Origin: Thermotalea metallivorans
GTDB lineage: Bacteria > Bacillota > Clostridia > Peptostreptococcales > Thermotaleaceae
Assembly (NCBI RefSeq): GCF_001562415.1
Contig: NZ_LOEE01000032.1
Location: 23,368-87,367 of the forward strand
Reading direction: 5' to 3'
Length of the DNA: 64,000 nucleotides
The notes under the pieces are model-generated. The model searched no databases. It was not told the DNA's origin and saw only the letters and a program-made list of their open reading frames with translations. Of this stretch, positions 57,182 through 64,000 are shown piece by piece; the stretch's first letter is position 1; each line of letters begins with the position of its first letter. A program made the translations under genes and the position numbers.

Positions 57182-57636
57182 TCTGATTTCAACTCCTCTA
57201 TGATTTGCTGGAAATGTTCCGTAGTGCCCCTCAGTACAATCTCCCGATCATGCACTCCCGATCCCTTGGTAATATGTATCCAAAGATGCTCTTCTGGAAT
57301 CAATTCCTCTATCTTGGATGCCCATTCAATGATACAAACACCATCTCCATAAAAATATTCCTCATAGCCCAAATCTTCCATTTCTTCTATCCTTTGAATC
57401 CGATATACATCAAAATGATACAGGGGCAACCTTCCTGAATATTCGTGGATCAGGGTAAAGGTTGGACTGGTGACCTCCTCCTCCACTCCCAAACCCTTTG
57501 CAATCGCCTTTGACAGCGTGGTCTTCCCTGCGCCCAAGTCCCCCGTCAAGCATACTACATCACCCTGCTGCAGCAAGGTTCCCAGCTTATACCCCAATTG
57601 AAAGGTTTTTTCCTCATGATAGCTGGCAATCTTCAT
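57178..57636 (-). CDS. tsaE: tRNA threonylcarbamoyladenosine biosynthesis ATPase TsaE
   Basis: 152 residues from the ATG at 57636 (AGGAG ten bases upstream; the ATG at 57657 is possible). Walker A TGDLGAGKTTL near 32-42, SPTFTLIHEYSG, and the conserved HFDVYRI. It hydrolyses ATP to reset the TsaBD complex. It is the first gene of the tsaE-tsaB-rimI unit. Confidence 0.96.
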   Translation of the reverse strand: MKIASYHEEKTFQLGYKLGTLLQQGDVVCLTGDLGAGKTTLSKAIAKGLGVEEEVTSPTFTLIHEYSGRLPLYHFDVYRIQRIEEMEDLGYEEYFYGDGVCIIEWASKIEELIPEEHLWIHITKGSGVHDREIVLRGTTEHFQQIIEELKSE

Positions 57637-57742
57637 TCCATTGGCACTCCTACCCATACAATTGATCTATCCCTTCACTTTAGTTTCTCCCAAATCATAT
57701 CATCATTATATATGTAATGGAAAAACAGCGCAAGGGTAGAAA

Positions 57743-57766
57743 AACATCCCACGGGAATGGGATGTT
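57743..57766 (-). terminator. terminator after the 30-aa membrane protein
   Basis: AACATCCC / GGGATGTT stem followed by TTTTC on the minus strand, 1 bp past the stop. Confidence 0.8.
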
Positions 57767-57767
57767 C

Positions 57768-57860
57768 TTATCTTCTTAATCTTCCAAAACAGGCGGATAC
57801 AAATAGCATAGCAGCATAAATACCCAGGATAAATAAAATTGCCGAAACAATGAAATACAA
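57768..57860 (-). CDS. 30-aa single-helix membrane protein
   Basis: A TTG at 57860 with AGGAG about ten bases upstream opens a 30-residue peptide: LYFIVSAILFILGIYAAMLF then VSACFGRLRR, a single membrane helix with a basic C-terminus. The frame is open to 57965, but that start lies in the upstream terminator. It has its own TATAAT (57897-57902) and is flanked by a terminator on each side, an independent micro-gene. Such proteins often tune larger membrane complexes or are sporulation-specific; the family is not recognised. Confidence 0.45.
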   Translation of the reverse strand: MYFIVSAILFILGIYAAMLFVSACFGRLRR

Positions 57861-57940
57861 AGCATCACCTTCTCCTATGCTTGATCCTACACTACCATTA
57901 TATCTTTCCAATTTCAGGATGTGACCTATATGTGACCACA

Positions 57941-57963
57941 AAAAAAGCTGCCTTTTCGACAGC
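57941..57963 (-). terminator. terminator after the Spo0E-like gene
   Basis: GCTGTC / GGCAGC-type stem with TTTTTTT on the minus strand, right after the stop. Confidence 0.65.
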
Positions 57964-57964
57964 A

Positions 57965-58153
57965 CTAAGATACATCCTCTTTCTCACCAAGTGAACTTTC
58001 CTTATAATATCGTATGATCAGCTCATCCAGCATTTGGCTCAATATTACAACCTCTTCATCTGTACCCATATTTTTATCCATCATCAACTGTTCCAATCGG
58101 CTTCTGACTTCATTAATTCTTGCGGCTAGCCTCTCTTTGGCATTATCGGTCAT
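57965..58153 (-). CDS. Spo0E-like aspartyl-phosphate phosphatase
   Basis: 62 residues from the ATG at 58153 (GGGGGTG six bases upstream). Two helices, with the family motif LSQMLDELIIRYYK; the SQxLDxLI core is the phosphatase signature that removes phosphate from Spo0A. It would delay sporulation. A Spo0A-type box lies ~80 bp upstream of the start, so feedback control is plausible. A TATAAT (58173-58178) fits a promoter. Adjacent on the same strand is a sensor-like membrane protein. Confidence 0.88.
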   Translation of the reverse strand: MTDNAKERLAARINEVRSRLEQLMMDKNMGTDEEVVILSQMLDELIIRYYKESSLGEKEDVS

Positions 58154-58232
58154 AATATCCACCCCCTGTTTGTTTATTATATACCGCGGAAGGGTGGAAA
58201 AAAAACAAAATTTAAAACATAATTTTTTTGGC

Positions 58233-58241
58233 TTTTCGACA
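58233..58241 (-). promoter_or_regulatory. Spo0A box
   Basis: TGTCGAAAA on the minus strand (core TGTCGAA exact), about 55 bp above the candidate -10 of the Spo0E-like gene. Confidence 0.55.
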
Positions 58242-58289
58242 TTTTCAACTCCTGAGGAGTATTTTGCCCATAGAAACCAAGCAAAGGCT

Positions 58290-58760
58290 TTACTTCACAA
58301 TCTTCCTTAGGATACTGAATTCCTGCTGCAGTGAAATATTTTTCTTCCTGCATATATATCCGATCCATCCCAACACCAGATCATGGGGTACGAAGAAAAG
58401 CAGCCTAAGCCATTCATCGGCCAGGATCTGGGCAATGTCCACTGGAAAGAAAATATACACACATCCTTCTATGATTGTAATCACTGCAAAGGATAAAAGG
58501 GCGGCAATGGCAGCCGTTGGAATATTTACCTTTACAAATATGCAGGTATATATCACCAAGGTGATCAGCTGCACAACCGTATGCCACCCAAAAACTGTAT
58601 ATCTCCTAATGAAATAGGCACTGATTCCCTGCAATATCCCTACCATAATGAGTTTTTTCCATGATGGTCTTACCCCCAAGAGAGACAATCCTGCCCACAG
58701 GATCAAGATTGCTTCCGGTATAGCTCCCAATATTACAACATTTATCGGCAATATATCCAT
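58290..58760 (-). CDS. five-helix membrane protein resembling an AgrC-type sensor domain without kinase
   Basis: 156 residues: five hydrophobic helices (PINVVILGAIPEAILILWAG, KLIMVGILQGISAYFI, VVQLITLVIYTCIFV, IAALLSFAVITIIEGCVYIF, LRLLFFVPHDLVLGWIGYIC) and a short basic tail. The pattern is that of the membrane input half of GHKL-type (AgrC-like) histidine kinases, but no kinase follows in any frame. It may be a stand-alone receptor or decoy. It precedes the Spo0E-like gene on the same strand. Confidence 0.6.
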   Translation of the reverse strand: MDILPINVVILGAIPEAILILWAGLSLLGVRPSWKKLIMVGILQGISAYFIRRYTVFGWHTVVQLITLVIYTCIFVKVNIPTAAIAALLSFAVITIIEGCVYIFFPVDIAQILADEWLRLLFFVPHDLVLGWIGYICRKKNISLQQEFSILRKIVK

Positions 58761-58860
58761 ATTCCCATGTCTCCTTTTCCTGTCTATGCGCTGTCGGCCT
58801 CCAGCTCATCCCAATACTCCACAGAACCTGTTCTGTACATGCCGGTGACTGCCAACGGAT

Positions 58861-60021
58861 TTACTTCCTTTGATACACCACTTTTCCATCAATCATCGTA
58901 TATTCTACCGTCGATTTTAATTCGAAGGGATGTCCGCTCCAGATGACAACATCGGCATCCTTTCCTTCTCGGATACTCCCTACCCGATGATCAATCCCCA
59001 GAATTTCTGCCGCGTTAATGGTGATAGCCTTTAACGCCTCCCCTTCATCCATCCCTGCCTTCACCGCTAGTCCTGCGCACACCGGCAGATATTGCACAGG
59101 AATGACGGGATGGTCCGTCATAATGGCAATCTTCACCCCTGCCCTGCTCAATATGCCCGCAGTTTCAAAAGTCAGATTCTTTAATTCATATTTGGACCGC
59201 TCTCCAAGACTGGGACCTACCACAGCCCATAATCCTTCTTCACGAATATGGCTGGCAATCAGATGTCCCTCTGTACAGTGCTCCAGTGTAACCTTGACGC
59301 CAAATTCTTTAGCAATGCGGATCGCCGTGAAAATATCATCAGCCCGGTGGGCATGGGCCTTCAAAGGAATCTCTCCCCTTAAAACAGGAAGCAAAGCTTC
59401 CATCTTCATGTCAAAGCTCGGTTTTTTCGACGGATCTTCCATAGCTCTCTCCAGTTTGGCAGCATATTCCTTGGCCTTATACAGGGTATCCCGCAATATG
59501 GCCGCCGTGGCCATTCTCGTACTGGGAGACTGCTTTCTCTCATGGTATACCCGCTTAGGATTCTCTCCAAAGGCACATTTCATGGCAACAGGCTCCTTGA
59601 TAATCATATGATCCACCCTGTCTCCATATGTTTTGATGGCAACAAATTGTCCTCCGATGACATTGGCACTTCCAGGTCCTGTTGCCACAGAAGTAACCCC
59701 TCCCTCATAGGCCTCTTTGAAAGTTTTGTCCATCGGATTAATCGCATCAATTGCCCTTAAATGGGGAGTTACAGGGTCTGTCATTTCATTGCCGTCGGCG
59801 CCCTCAAAGCCAATGGCATCCTCCCACATGCCCAGATGGCAGTGGGCATCAATCATCCCCGGCATGACAATCTTTCCCTGGGCATCGATAACCTTTGCAT
59901 CCAAAGGCGCCACAAGATTTTCTCCAATCTCCTTTATTTTGCCATCTTCAATCAAAATACTGGCCTTCTCGTATACCTTTCCTTCCATCGTGAAAATTTT
60001 TCCGTCTTTTATCAAAATCAT
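58861..60021 (-). CDS. amidohydrolase, imidazolonepropionase-like
   Basis: 386 residues, TIM-barrel amidohydrolase: IVMPGMIDAHCHLGMWEDAI gives the HxH metal site, KAHAHRADDIFTAIRIAKEF and LEHCTEGHLIASH the later His ligands, and AIMTDHPVIPVQYLP the Asp. The N- and C-terminal beta-sandwich strands are complete. Members of this group act on many cyclic amides; the substrate is unknown. It is separated by ~100 bp from the sensor-like gene. Confidence 0.9.
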   Translation of the reverse strand: MILIKDGKIFTMEGKVYEKASILIEDGKIKEIGENLVAPLDAKVIDAQGKIVMPGMIDAHCHLGMWEDAIGFEGADGNEMTDPVTPHLRAIDAINPMDKTFKEAYEGGVTSVATGPGSANVIGGQFVAIKTYGDRVDHMIIKEPVAMKCAFGENPKRVYHERKQSPSTRMATAAILRDTLYKAKEYAAKLERAMEDPSKKPSFDMKMEALLPVLRGEIPLKAHAHRADDIFTAIRIAKEFGVKVTLEHCTEGHLIASHIREEGLWAVVGPSLGERSKYELKNLTFETAGILSRAGVKIAIMTDHPVIPVQYLPVCAGLAVKAGMDEGEALKAITINAAEILGIDHRVGSIREGKDADVVIWSGHPFELKSTVEYTMIDGKVVYQRK

Positions 60022-60261
60022 GGTATTTCCTCCCTCTGTGGATATGAAACTTGCACATTGGATTTTTTATTACATCTTCTACATTTTTTACATAAATCCT
60101 GCATGAATGAAAATTTGATGGATGTATGGGCGGCGCCCCTGCAACAAAAAATTTAGCTTTGAAGTTGGATATTTCTATATTATAATATATCTAGGTTTGC
60201 TATTTTTTTTTAGCTATTAAAAAATTATAAGTTTATGATTTGTATTGAAAGGAGTATTTCG

Positions 60262-60930
60262 ATGAAAAAGGGAGATTTTTTATGGCTGTTATCTTTATTG
60301 GCTGTGGTTGCATTTTTGGTATTCCCTGCCACCCATGAAATTTTTGTTGACTCCACCAAAGCCCACCCCTATATGATGGGTTTTATCAAGGTAGCTATTC
60401 TAGCCACCATGGGAGAGTTGCTGGCTGTCAGAATTGCAATGGGAGGTTGGGCAAAACCGGTAGGAACCTTCTGGCGTGTTGTCATTTGGGGCGTTTTGGG
60501 TATGTCCTTTGCCGTAGTATTTCCCATCTTTGATGCCGGTGTTCGGACAGCTATAAAAGCAGGTCTGATCCCCAGCTTTGGTGAAAGTCCCATTGCGGCT
60601 GCGTTCTTTATCAGCACCGCAATGAACCTTATTTTTGCTCCAACCATGATGGGTCTCCACAGGATTACGGATACCTATATTGAGTTATGTGACGGCAAAA
60701 TTGCCAACCTCAATCAAGTTACCATCCATAAGGTAGTGGAACATATTGATTGGAAGGGCTTGGTAAGCTTTGTCTATATGAAAACAATTCCATTCTTCTG
60801 GATACCGGCCCATACTATTACCTTCTTGCTCCCGCCCGAATACAGGGTATTGATGGCCTCTTTCCTTTCCATCGCCCTGGGTGGAATCTTGGCCTTTGCA
60901 AAGAAAAAGGGGCAAGGAAGCAAAAATTAA
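60262..60930 (+). CDS. multi-pass membrane protein, possibly Mpv17/PMP22-like
   Basis: 222 residues from the ATG at 60262 (AAAGGAG seven bases upstream). Four or five membrane helices (FLWLLSLLAVVAFLVFPATH, PYMMGFIKVAILATMGELLA, WRVVIWGVLGMSFAVVFPIF, FISTAMNLIFAPTMMGLH and one near the C-terminus). The GFIKVAILATMGELLAVRI stretch is strongly conserved-looking. I have a moderate recollection of the Mpv17/PMP22 label for this type; treat as unknown. Confidence 0.7.
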   Translation: MKKGDFLWLLSLLAVVAFLVFPATHEIFVDSTKAHPYMMGFIKVAILATMGELLAVRIAMGGWAKPVGTFWRVVIWGVLGMSFAVVFPIFDAGVRTAIKAGLIPSFGESPIAAAFFISTAMNLIFAPTMMGLHRITDTYIELCDGKIANLNQVTIHKVVEHIDWKGLVSFVYMKTIPFFWIPAHTITFLLPPEYRVLMASFLSIALGGILAFAKKKGQGSKN

Positions 60931-60942
60931 GCCTTATTATCT

Positions 60943-60975
60943 AAGCCTATCGCCCCATGGACGATGGGCTTTTAT
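60943..60975 (+). terminator. terminator of the membrane protein gene
   Basis: AAGCCTATCG / CGATGGGCTT 10-bp stem with one G-T pair, then TTTTATG; it overlaps the end of the convergent ppaX gene. Confidence 0.7.
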
Positions 60976-61618
60976 GATTGAGACGGTCAATGAGTGCCAC
61001 CAGTTCCTCCATGCTGTCCACAACATAATCGGGAGAATGCTGCATATACAGATGGGAAGGCAGGGCGCTCCAGCTTACGGCCACAGAAAGAATCCCCGCA
61101 TTTTTTGCACATTGTATGTCAAAGGGACTGTCTCCTACCATCATGGCTTCTTCCGGTGTTCCCCCTAACCTCTCTAATGCCATCAACGCCGGCGTAGGAT
61201 TGGGCTTATGATGCTTGGTGTCATCAGCGCCAATGAGACAGTCGAAATATCCTTCAATTCCAAAGTGCCGCAGACCTTTTGTGGCCGATTCATTTAATCT
61301 GGAAGTAACCACTGCCAGCTTATAACCCTTGCAATGCAATGCTTTCAATGCTTCTTTTACGCCCACATGGATCGTAATCAATCGATCAAAATTCTCGATT
61401 TGAAAAGTCCTATAGGTATGAATCGCTTCCTCCACACAATCCTTGCATTCCCTCTCCAAGGTAGTTCTTAGAATTTCGCCAAAGGTTTTCACAATATATT
61501 CCTTGGAAACTTCTTTCTTCAGATGTTTCCGATAGGTATGCTGGAAAGACTCAATAATTAGATTGTTGGTATCTAATAACGTCCCGTCTAAATCAAACAA
61601 TATATATTGAATGGCCAT
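60947..61618 (-). CDS. ppaX: HAD-family hydrolase, PpaX pyrophosphatase-like
   Basis: 223 residues. Motif I FDLDGTLLDTN at 8-18, motif II VVTSR, motif III Lys in HHKPNPTPALMALERL, motif IV VGDSPFDIQCAKNAG: a complete C1-capped HAD enzyme. Closest in pattern to PpaX/phosphoglycolate phosphatase-like enzymes. In Bacillus PpaX hydrolyses pyrophosphate made by HPr kinase/phosphorylase. The true substrate here is not proven. It lies 15 bp downstream of tex. Confidence 0.85.
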   Translation of the reverse strand: MAIQYILFDLDGTLLDTNNLIIESFQHTYRKHLKKEVSKEYIVKTFGEILRTTLERECKDCVEEAIHTYRTFQIENFDRLITIHVGVKEALKALHCKGYKLAVVTSRLNESATKGLRHFGIEGYFDCLIGADDTKHHKPNPTPALMALERLGGTPEEAMMVGDSPFDIQCAKNAGILSVAVSWSALPSHLYMQHSPDYVVDSMEELVALIDRLNHKSPSSMGR

Positions 61619-61633
61619 ATGCTTCTCCTTTCC

Positions 61634-63790
61634 CTATATTCCTTTCATGCTTAAGGATACCTTGCCCCGTTCTACGTCTATCTTCAGCACCCGTACCTTT
61701 ACCACATCTCCTACGGATACCACTTCCATAGGATTTCTGACGTACTTGTCGCTCATCTCCGAAATATGGACCAATCCGTCATTCTTTATACCGATATCCA
61801 CGAAGGCGCCAAAATCAATAACATTTCTTACGGTGCCCGTCAAAATCATGTCGGGTTTTAAATCTTCCAGTTTCAATACATCACTTCTAAAGATGGGCTT
61901 TGGCATTTCCTCCCTAGGATCCCGGCCCGGCTTCTGAATTTCCTTCAAAATATCCCTCAGGGTTGGGAGGCCGATCTCCAATTCTTCCGCCAATGTTTTC
62001 AAATTTATTCCCTGCATTCTGTTCTGTAAATCTCCCAACTGTCTGTTTTTTACATCCTGCAGCCTATAGCCCAGCCTGGCAAGAAGTCTTTCTGCTGCTT
62101 CGTAGGATTCCGGATGTACAGCCGTATTGTCTAAGACATGCTTTCCTTCAGGAATCCTTAAAAATCCTGCACACTGTTCAAAGGCAGAAGGTCCTAGACG
62201 AGGCACCTTGAGCAATTCTCTCCTGTCTTGAAATTTTCCGTGCTCTTCCCGATACTTTACAATATTGGCAGCCACCGTCTTACTGATTCCGGCAATATAC
62301 TGCAGCAGTGACGGTGAAGCCGTATTTAAATCGACTCCCACACTGTTAACGGCATCCTCCACAACGCCCTTTAAGGCCTCATGGAGACGGGATTGGTTTA
62401 CATCATGCTGGTACTGACCCACGCCTATGCTCTTCGGATCGATTTTTACCAGTTCTGCCAAGGGATCCTGCAGCCTTCTGGCAATGGATATGGCTCCCCG
62501 TAAAGATACGTTAATCTCGGGGTATTCCTCCGCTGCCAACTTTGATGCAGAATAGACAGAAGCTCCGGCTTCATTGACGATAACATAATATACAGGCCTT
62601 TTCACTTCTTTCAGCATCTGAGCCACAAACAGTTCAGATTCTCTGGAAGCCGTGCCGTTTCCGATAGCAATGATATGAACCCCATACTTTTCAATCAATG
62701 CCAGTAACTCCCTTTTGGCTTTTTCCGTTTCTTTCTGGGGCTCTGTGGGATATACCGTAGCCGTGTCCAAAAGCTTCCCTGTTTCATCCACCACGGCAAT
62801 TTTACAGCCTGTACGGTAGGCGGGATCAAAACCCATCACCACCATATCTTTCACGGGAGGCTGCAGTAGCAGATTCTTCAGGTTTCCTGCAAACACTTTG
62901 ATGGCCTTCTCCTCCGCCCGTTCCGTCAATTCACTGCGGATTTCTCTTTCCACAGACGGTGCAATCAAACGTCTGTAGCCATCCTCTACGGCCATTTCTA
63001 CGAGACTTGCACTGATACTTCCTTTGGGTTTGATCGTCTCCTTTTTCAGCAGATGAAGGATTTCTTCCTCCGGTGCCTGGATTTTTACCTTCAAAAATTT
63101 CTCCTTTTCTCCCCTATTGATGGCTAACACCCGGTGATCGGGAATCTTTTTCACCGGTTCCCGATAATCGTAATACATTTCATATACTGATTTTGCTTCG
63201 CTATCCGTCCCATTGGAAAGCAGCATACCCTTTTCAAAGGTAAGCTGCCTGATTTTTTTCCGGTATTCCGCATCATCAGCCACCAATTCCGCCAAGATAT
63301 CCAGCGCCCCTTGGATAGCTTCTTCCACCGTATGCACTTCCTTCTCCTGGCTGATATATTCCTTGGCAATTTCCTCAATCGTTCCTTGGAAAATATTTTG
63401 CTCCCATATGATTTGGGCAAGGGGTTCAAGGCCCTTCTCCTTGGCAACGGTTGCCCTGGTTCTTCTTTTGGGCCTGTAGGGACGGTATAAATCCTCCACT
63501 TCCGTAAGGGTTACGGCTTTTTCAATTTTATCCCTCAGTTCTTCGTTCATCTTGCCCTGTTCTCCGATCAAGCGGATAACTTCTTCTTTTCTTGTTTGCA
63601 GATTCCTCAGATAACTCAGCCTGTCAAACAGCTCCCGCAACACCGTATCACTGAGTTCTCCCGTTTGTTCCTTACGATATCTGGCGATAAAAGGAATGGT
63701 ATTTCCTGCATCAATCAACTCTATCGTATTTTTTACCTGGTATTCCTTCAGATGAAATTCCAACATCAATTGTCTGATGATCACATCCAT
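61634..63790 (-). CDS. tex: RNA-binding transcription accessory protein Tex
   Basis: 718 residues. An N-terminal Tex domain (IPFIARYRKEQTGELSDTVL) precedes a YqgF-like nuclease fold (VVMGFDPAYRTGCKIAVVDE), two helix-hairpin-helix units (NTASPSLLQYIAGISKTVAA) and a C-terminal S1 RNA-binding domain (LTGTVRNVIDFGAFVDIGIK ...VLKIDVERGKVSLSM). Conserved in most bacteria; it influences transcription and stress tolerance. AAGGAG precedes the ATG at 63790. The group II intron lies just upstream. Confidence 0.97.
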   Translation of the reverse strand: MDVIIRQLMLEFHLKEYQVKNTIELIDAGNTIPFIARYRKEQTGELSDTVLRELFDRLSYLRNLQTRKEEVIRLIGEQGKMNEELRDKIEKAVTLTEVEDLYRPYRPKRRTRATVAKEKGLEPLAQIIWEQNIFQGTIEEIAKEYISQEKEVHTVEEAIQGALDILAELVADDAEYRKKIRQLTFEKGMLLSNGTDSEAKSVYEMYYDYREPVKKIPDHRVLAINRGEKEKFLKVKIQAPEEEILHLLKKETIKPKGSISASLVEMAVEDGYRRLIAPSVEREIRSELTERAEEKAIKVFAGNLKNLLLQPPVKDMVVMGFDPAYRTGCKIAVVDETGKLLDTATVYPTEPQKETEKAKRELLALIEKYGVHIIAIGNGTASRESELFVAQMLKEVKRPVYYVIVNEAGASVYSASKLAAEEYPEINVSLRGAISIARRLQDPLAELVKIDPKSIGVGQYQHDVNQSRLHEALKGVVEDAVNSVGVDLNTASPSLLQYIAGISKTVAANIVKYREEHGKFQDRRELLKVPRLGPSAFEQCAGFLRIPEGKHVLDNTAVHPESYEAAERLLARLGYRLQDVKNRQLGDLQNRMQGINLKTLAEELEIGLPTLRDILKEIQKPGRDPREEMPKPIFRSDVLKLEDLKPDMILTGTVRNVIDFGAFVDIGIKNDGLVHISEMSDKYVRNPMEVVSVGDVVKVRVLKIDVERGKVSLSMKGI

Positions 63791-63874
63791 TTGCCAACAT
63801 CTCCTTTTTACTTCAATCTATCTCCCATTCTACATTTTTCAGGGAGATGGATCAAGAAAAAAATGGATTCCAGC

Positions 63875-64000
63875 AATCGAGTAGGAGGTAGATAATTAAT
63901 TTATCTACCGTCCTCTCACACCACCGGACATACGGTCCCGTATCCGGCGGTTCATCAGGATTAATATCACATAGAAAGCCTTTTAGTTAGAGTAGTGAAT
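63875..64000 (-). mobile_element. 3' end of a group II intron (domains V and VI), cut by window edge
   Basis: On the minus strand, GAACCGCCGGATACGGGACC and CGTATGTCCGGTGGTG (63919-63953, 35 nt) form the domain V hairpin, followed by GTGAGAGG. A GGTAGATAA / TTATCTACC stem (63881-63909) and TCCTACTCGATT give domain VI with its branch-point region and a 3' end near 63875. The intron therefore inserts about 85 bp upstream of tex, in the same orientation. The reverse transcriptase and the 5' end lie beyond 64000. Confidence 0.9.

Noticed and set aside
58177..58368. 63-codon minus-strand frame overlapping the sensor-like gene end
   Set aside because: It overlaps the coding end of the 58290 gene in another frame, includes the region of the Spo0A box and has no ribosome site.

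Overview
The window looks like a chromosome segment of an anaerobic, spore-forming, moderately low-GC Firmicute of the Clostridia. The evidence is a CotF-type spore coat protein, the YtvI sporulation membrane protein, a Spo0E-like phosphatase with a Spo0A-type box, SigI/RsgI, a clostridial 2[4Fe-4S] ferredoxin, Rex, an acyl-CoA dehydrogenase with an electron-transferring flavoprotein (Etf) whose alpha subunit carries an extra ferredoxin domain, and strong AGGAGG ribosome sites. The gene set suggests amino-acid fermentation (urocanate degradation, glutamate dehydrogenase, formyl-THF synthetase). A relative of Alkaliphilus or Geosporobacter is a guess, not a result.

Layout. 1-3.3 kb: pyruvate carboxylase, cut by the window edge. 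3.5-6.3 kb: ytvI, then an HTH-TPR regulator followed by a 47-aa secreted-type propeptide, which together look like an RRNPP quorum-sensing cassette. 6.4-9.0 kb: small spore-coat and unknown genes, one copy of a 113-bp dispersed repeat, and a coiled-coil protein built from 21-bp repeats. 9.1-11.3 kb: groESL under a perfect CIRCE. 11.4-16 kb: a methyltransferase, an AIM24-family protein and a 1020-aa BTAD/AAA/TPR regulator. 16.0-17.05 kb: a REP-associated transposase (RAYT) between two inverted REP palindromes. 17.05-23.8 kb: fhs-hutU-ftcD-hutI-fchA, taking urocanate to glutamate, ammonia and formyl-THF/formate; hutH is not here. 24-31.4 kb: a chemoreceptor, a copper-amine-oxidase-like surface protein, sigI-rsgI, a DUF554 protein and an OGG-type glycosylase. 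31.5-32.8 kb: a cobalamin riboswitch with terminator ahead of cobT. 32.8-38.6 kb: an XRE regulator with a divergent small gene, an SLH/CAP protein, gdhA, a P-loop/Asp23 protein and ferredoxin.

38.6-43.6 kb: marR, then acd-etfB-etfA in the order of the bifurcating caffeyl-CoA reductase CarCDE, with a candidate Rex operator, and rex itself. 43.7-47.1 kb: an ABC-F ATPase, an AT-rich island (secreted orphan protein, the second 113-bp repeat, two more REPs) and acpP. 47.3-57.7 kb: tsaD, small membrane proteins, an envelope-stress-like block (ECF sigma, anti-sigma, bactofilin-like membrane protein), YIP1 and a MacAB-like ABC exporter, then tsaE-tsaB-rimI. 57.7-64 kb: a tiny membrane protein, the Spo0E-like protein with a Spo0A box, a kinase-less sensor-like membrane protein, an amidohydrolase, an unknown membrane protein, ppaX and tex. 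The window ends inside the 3' end (domains V and VI) of a group II intron.

The most interesting material is the RRNPP-type peptide/receptor pair, three families of dispersed structured repeats (REP, the 113-bp element, and a ~40-bp element placed 3' of genes), the Rex-linked bifurcating enzyme cluster, and several tiny genes. All motif calls were made by eye on the sequence; no search or folding was run.
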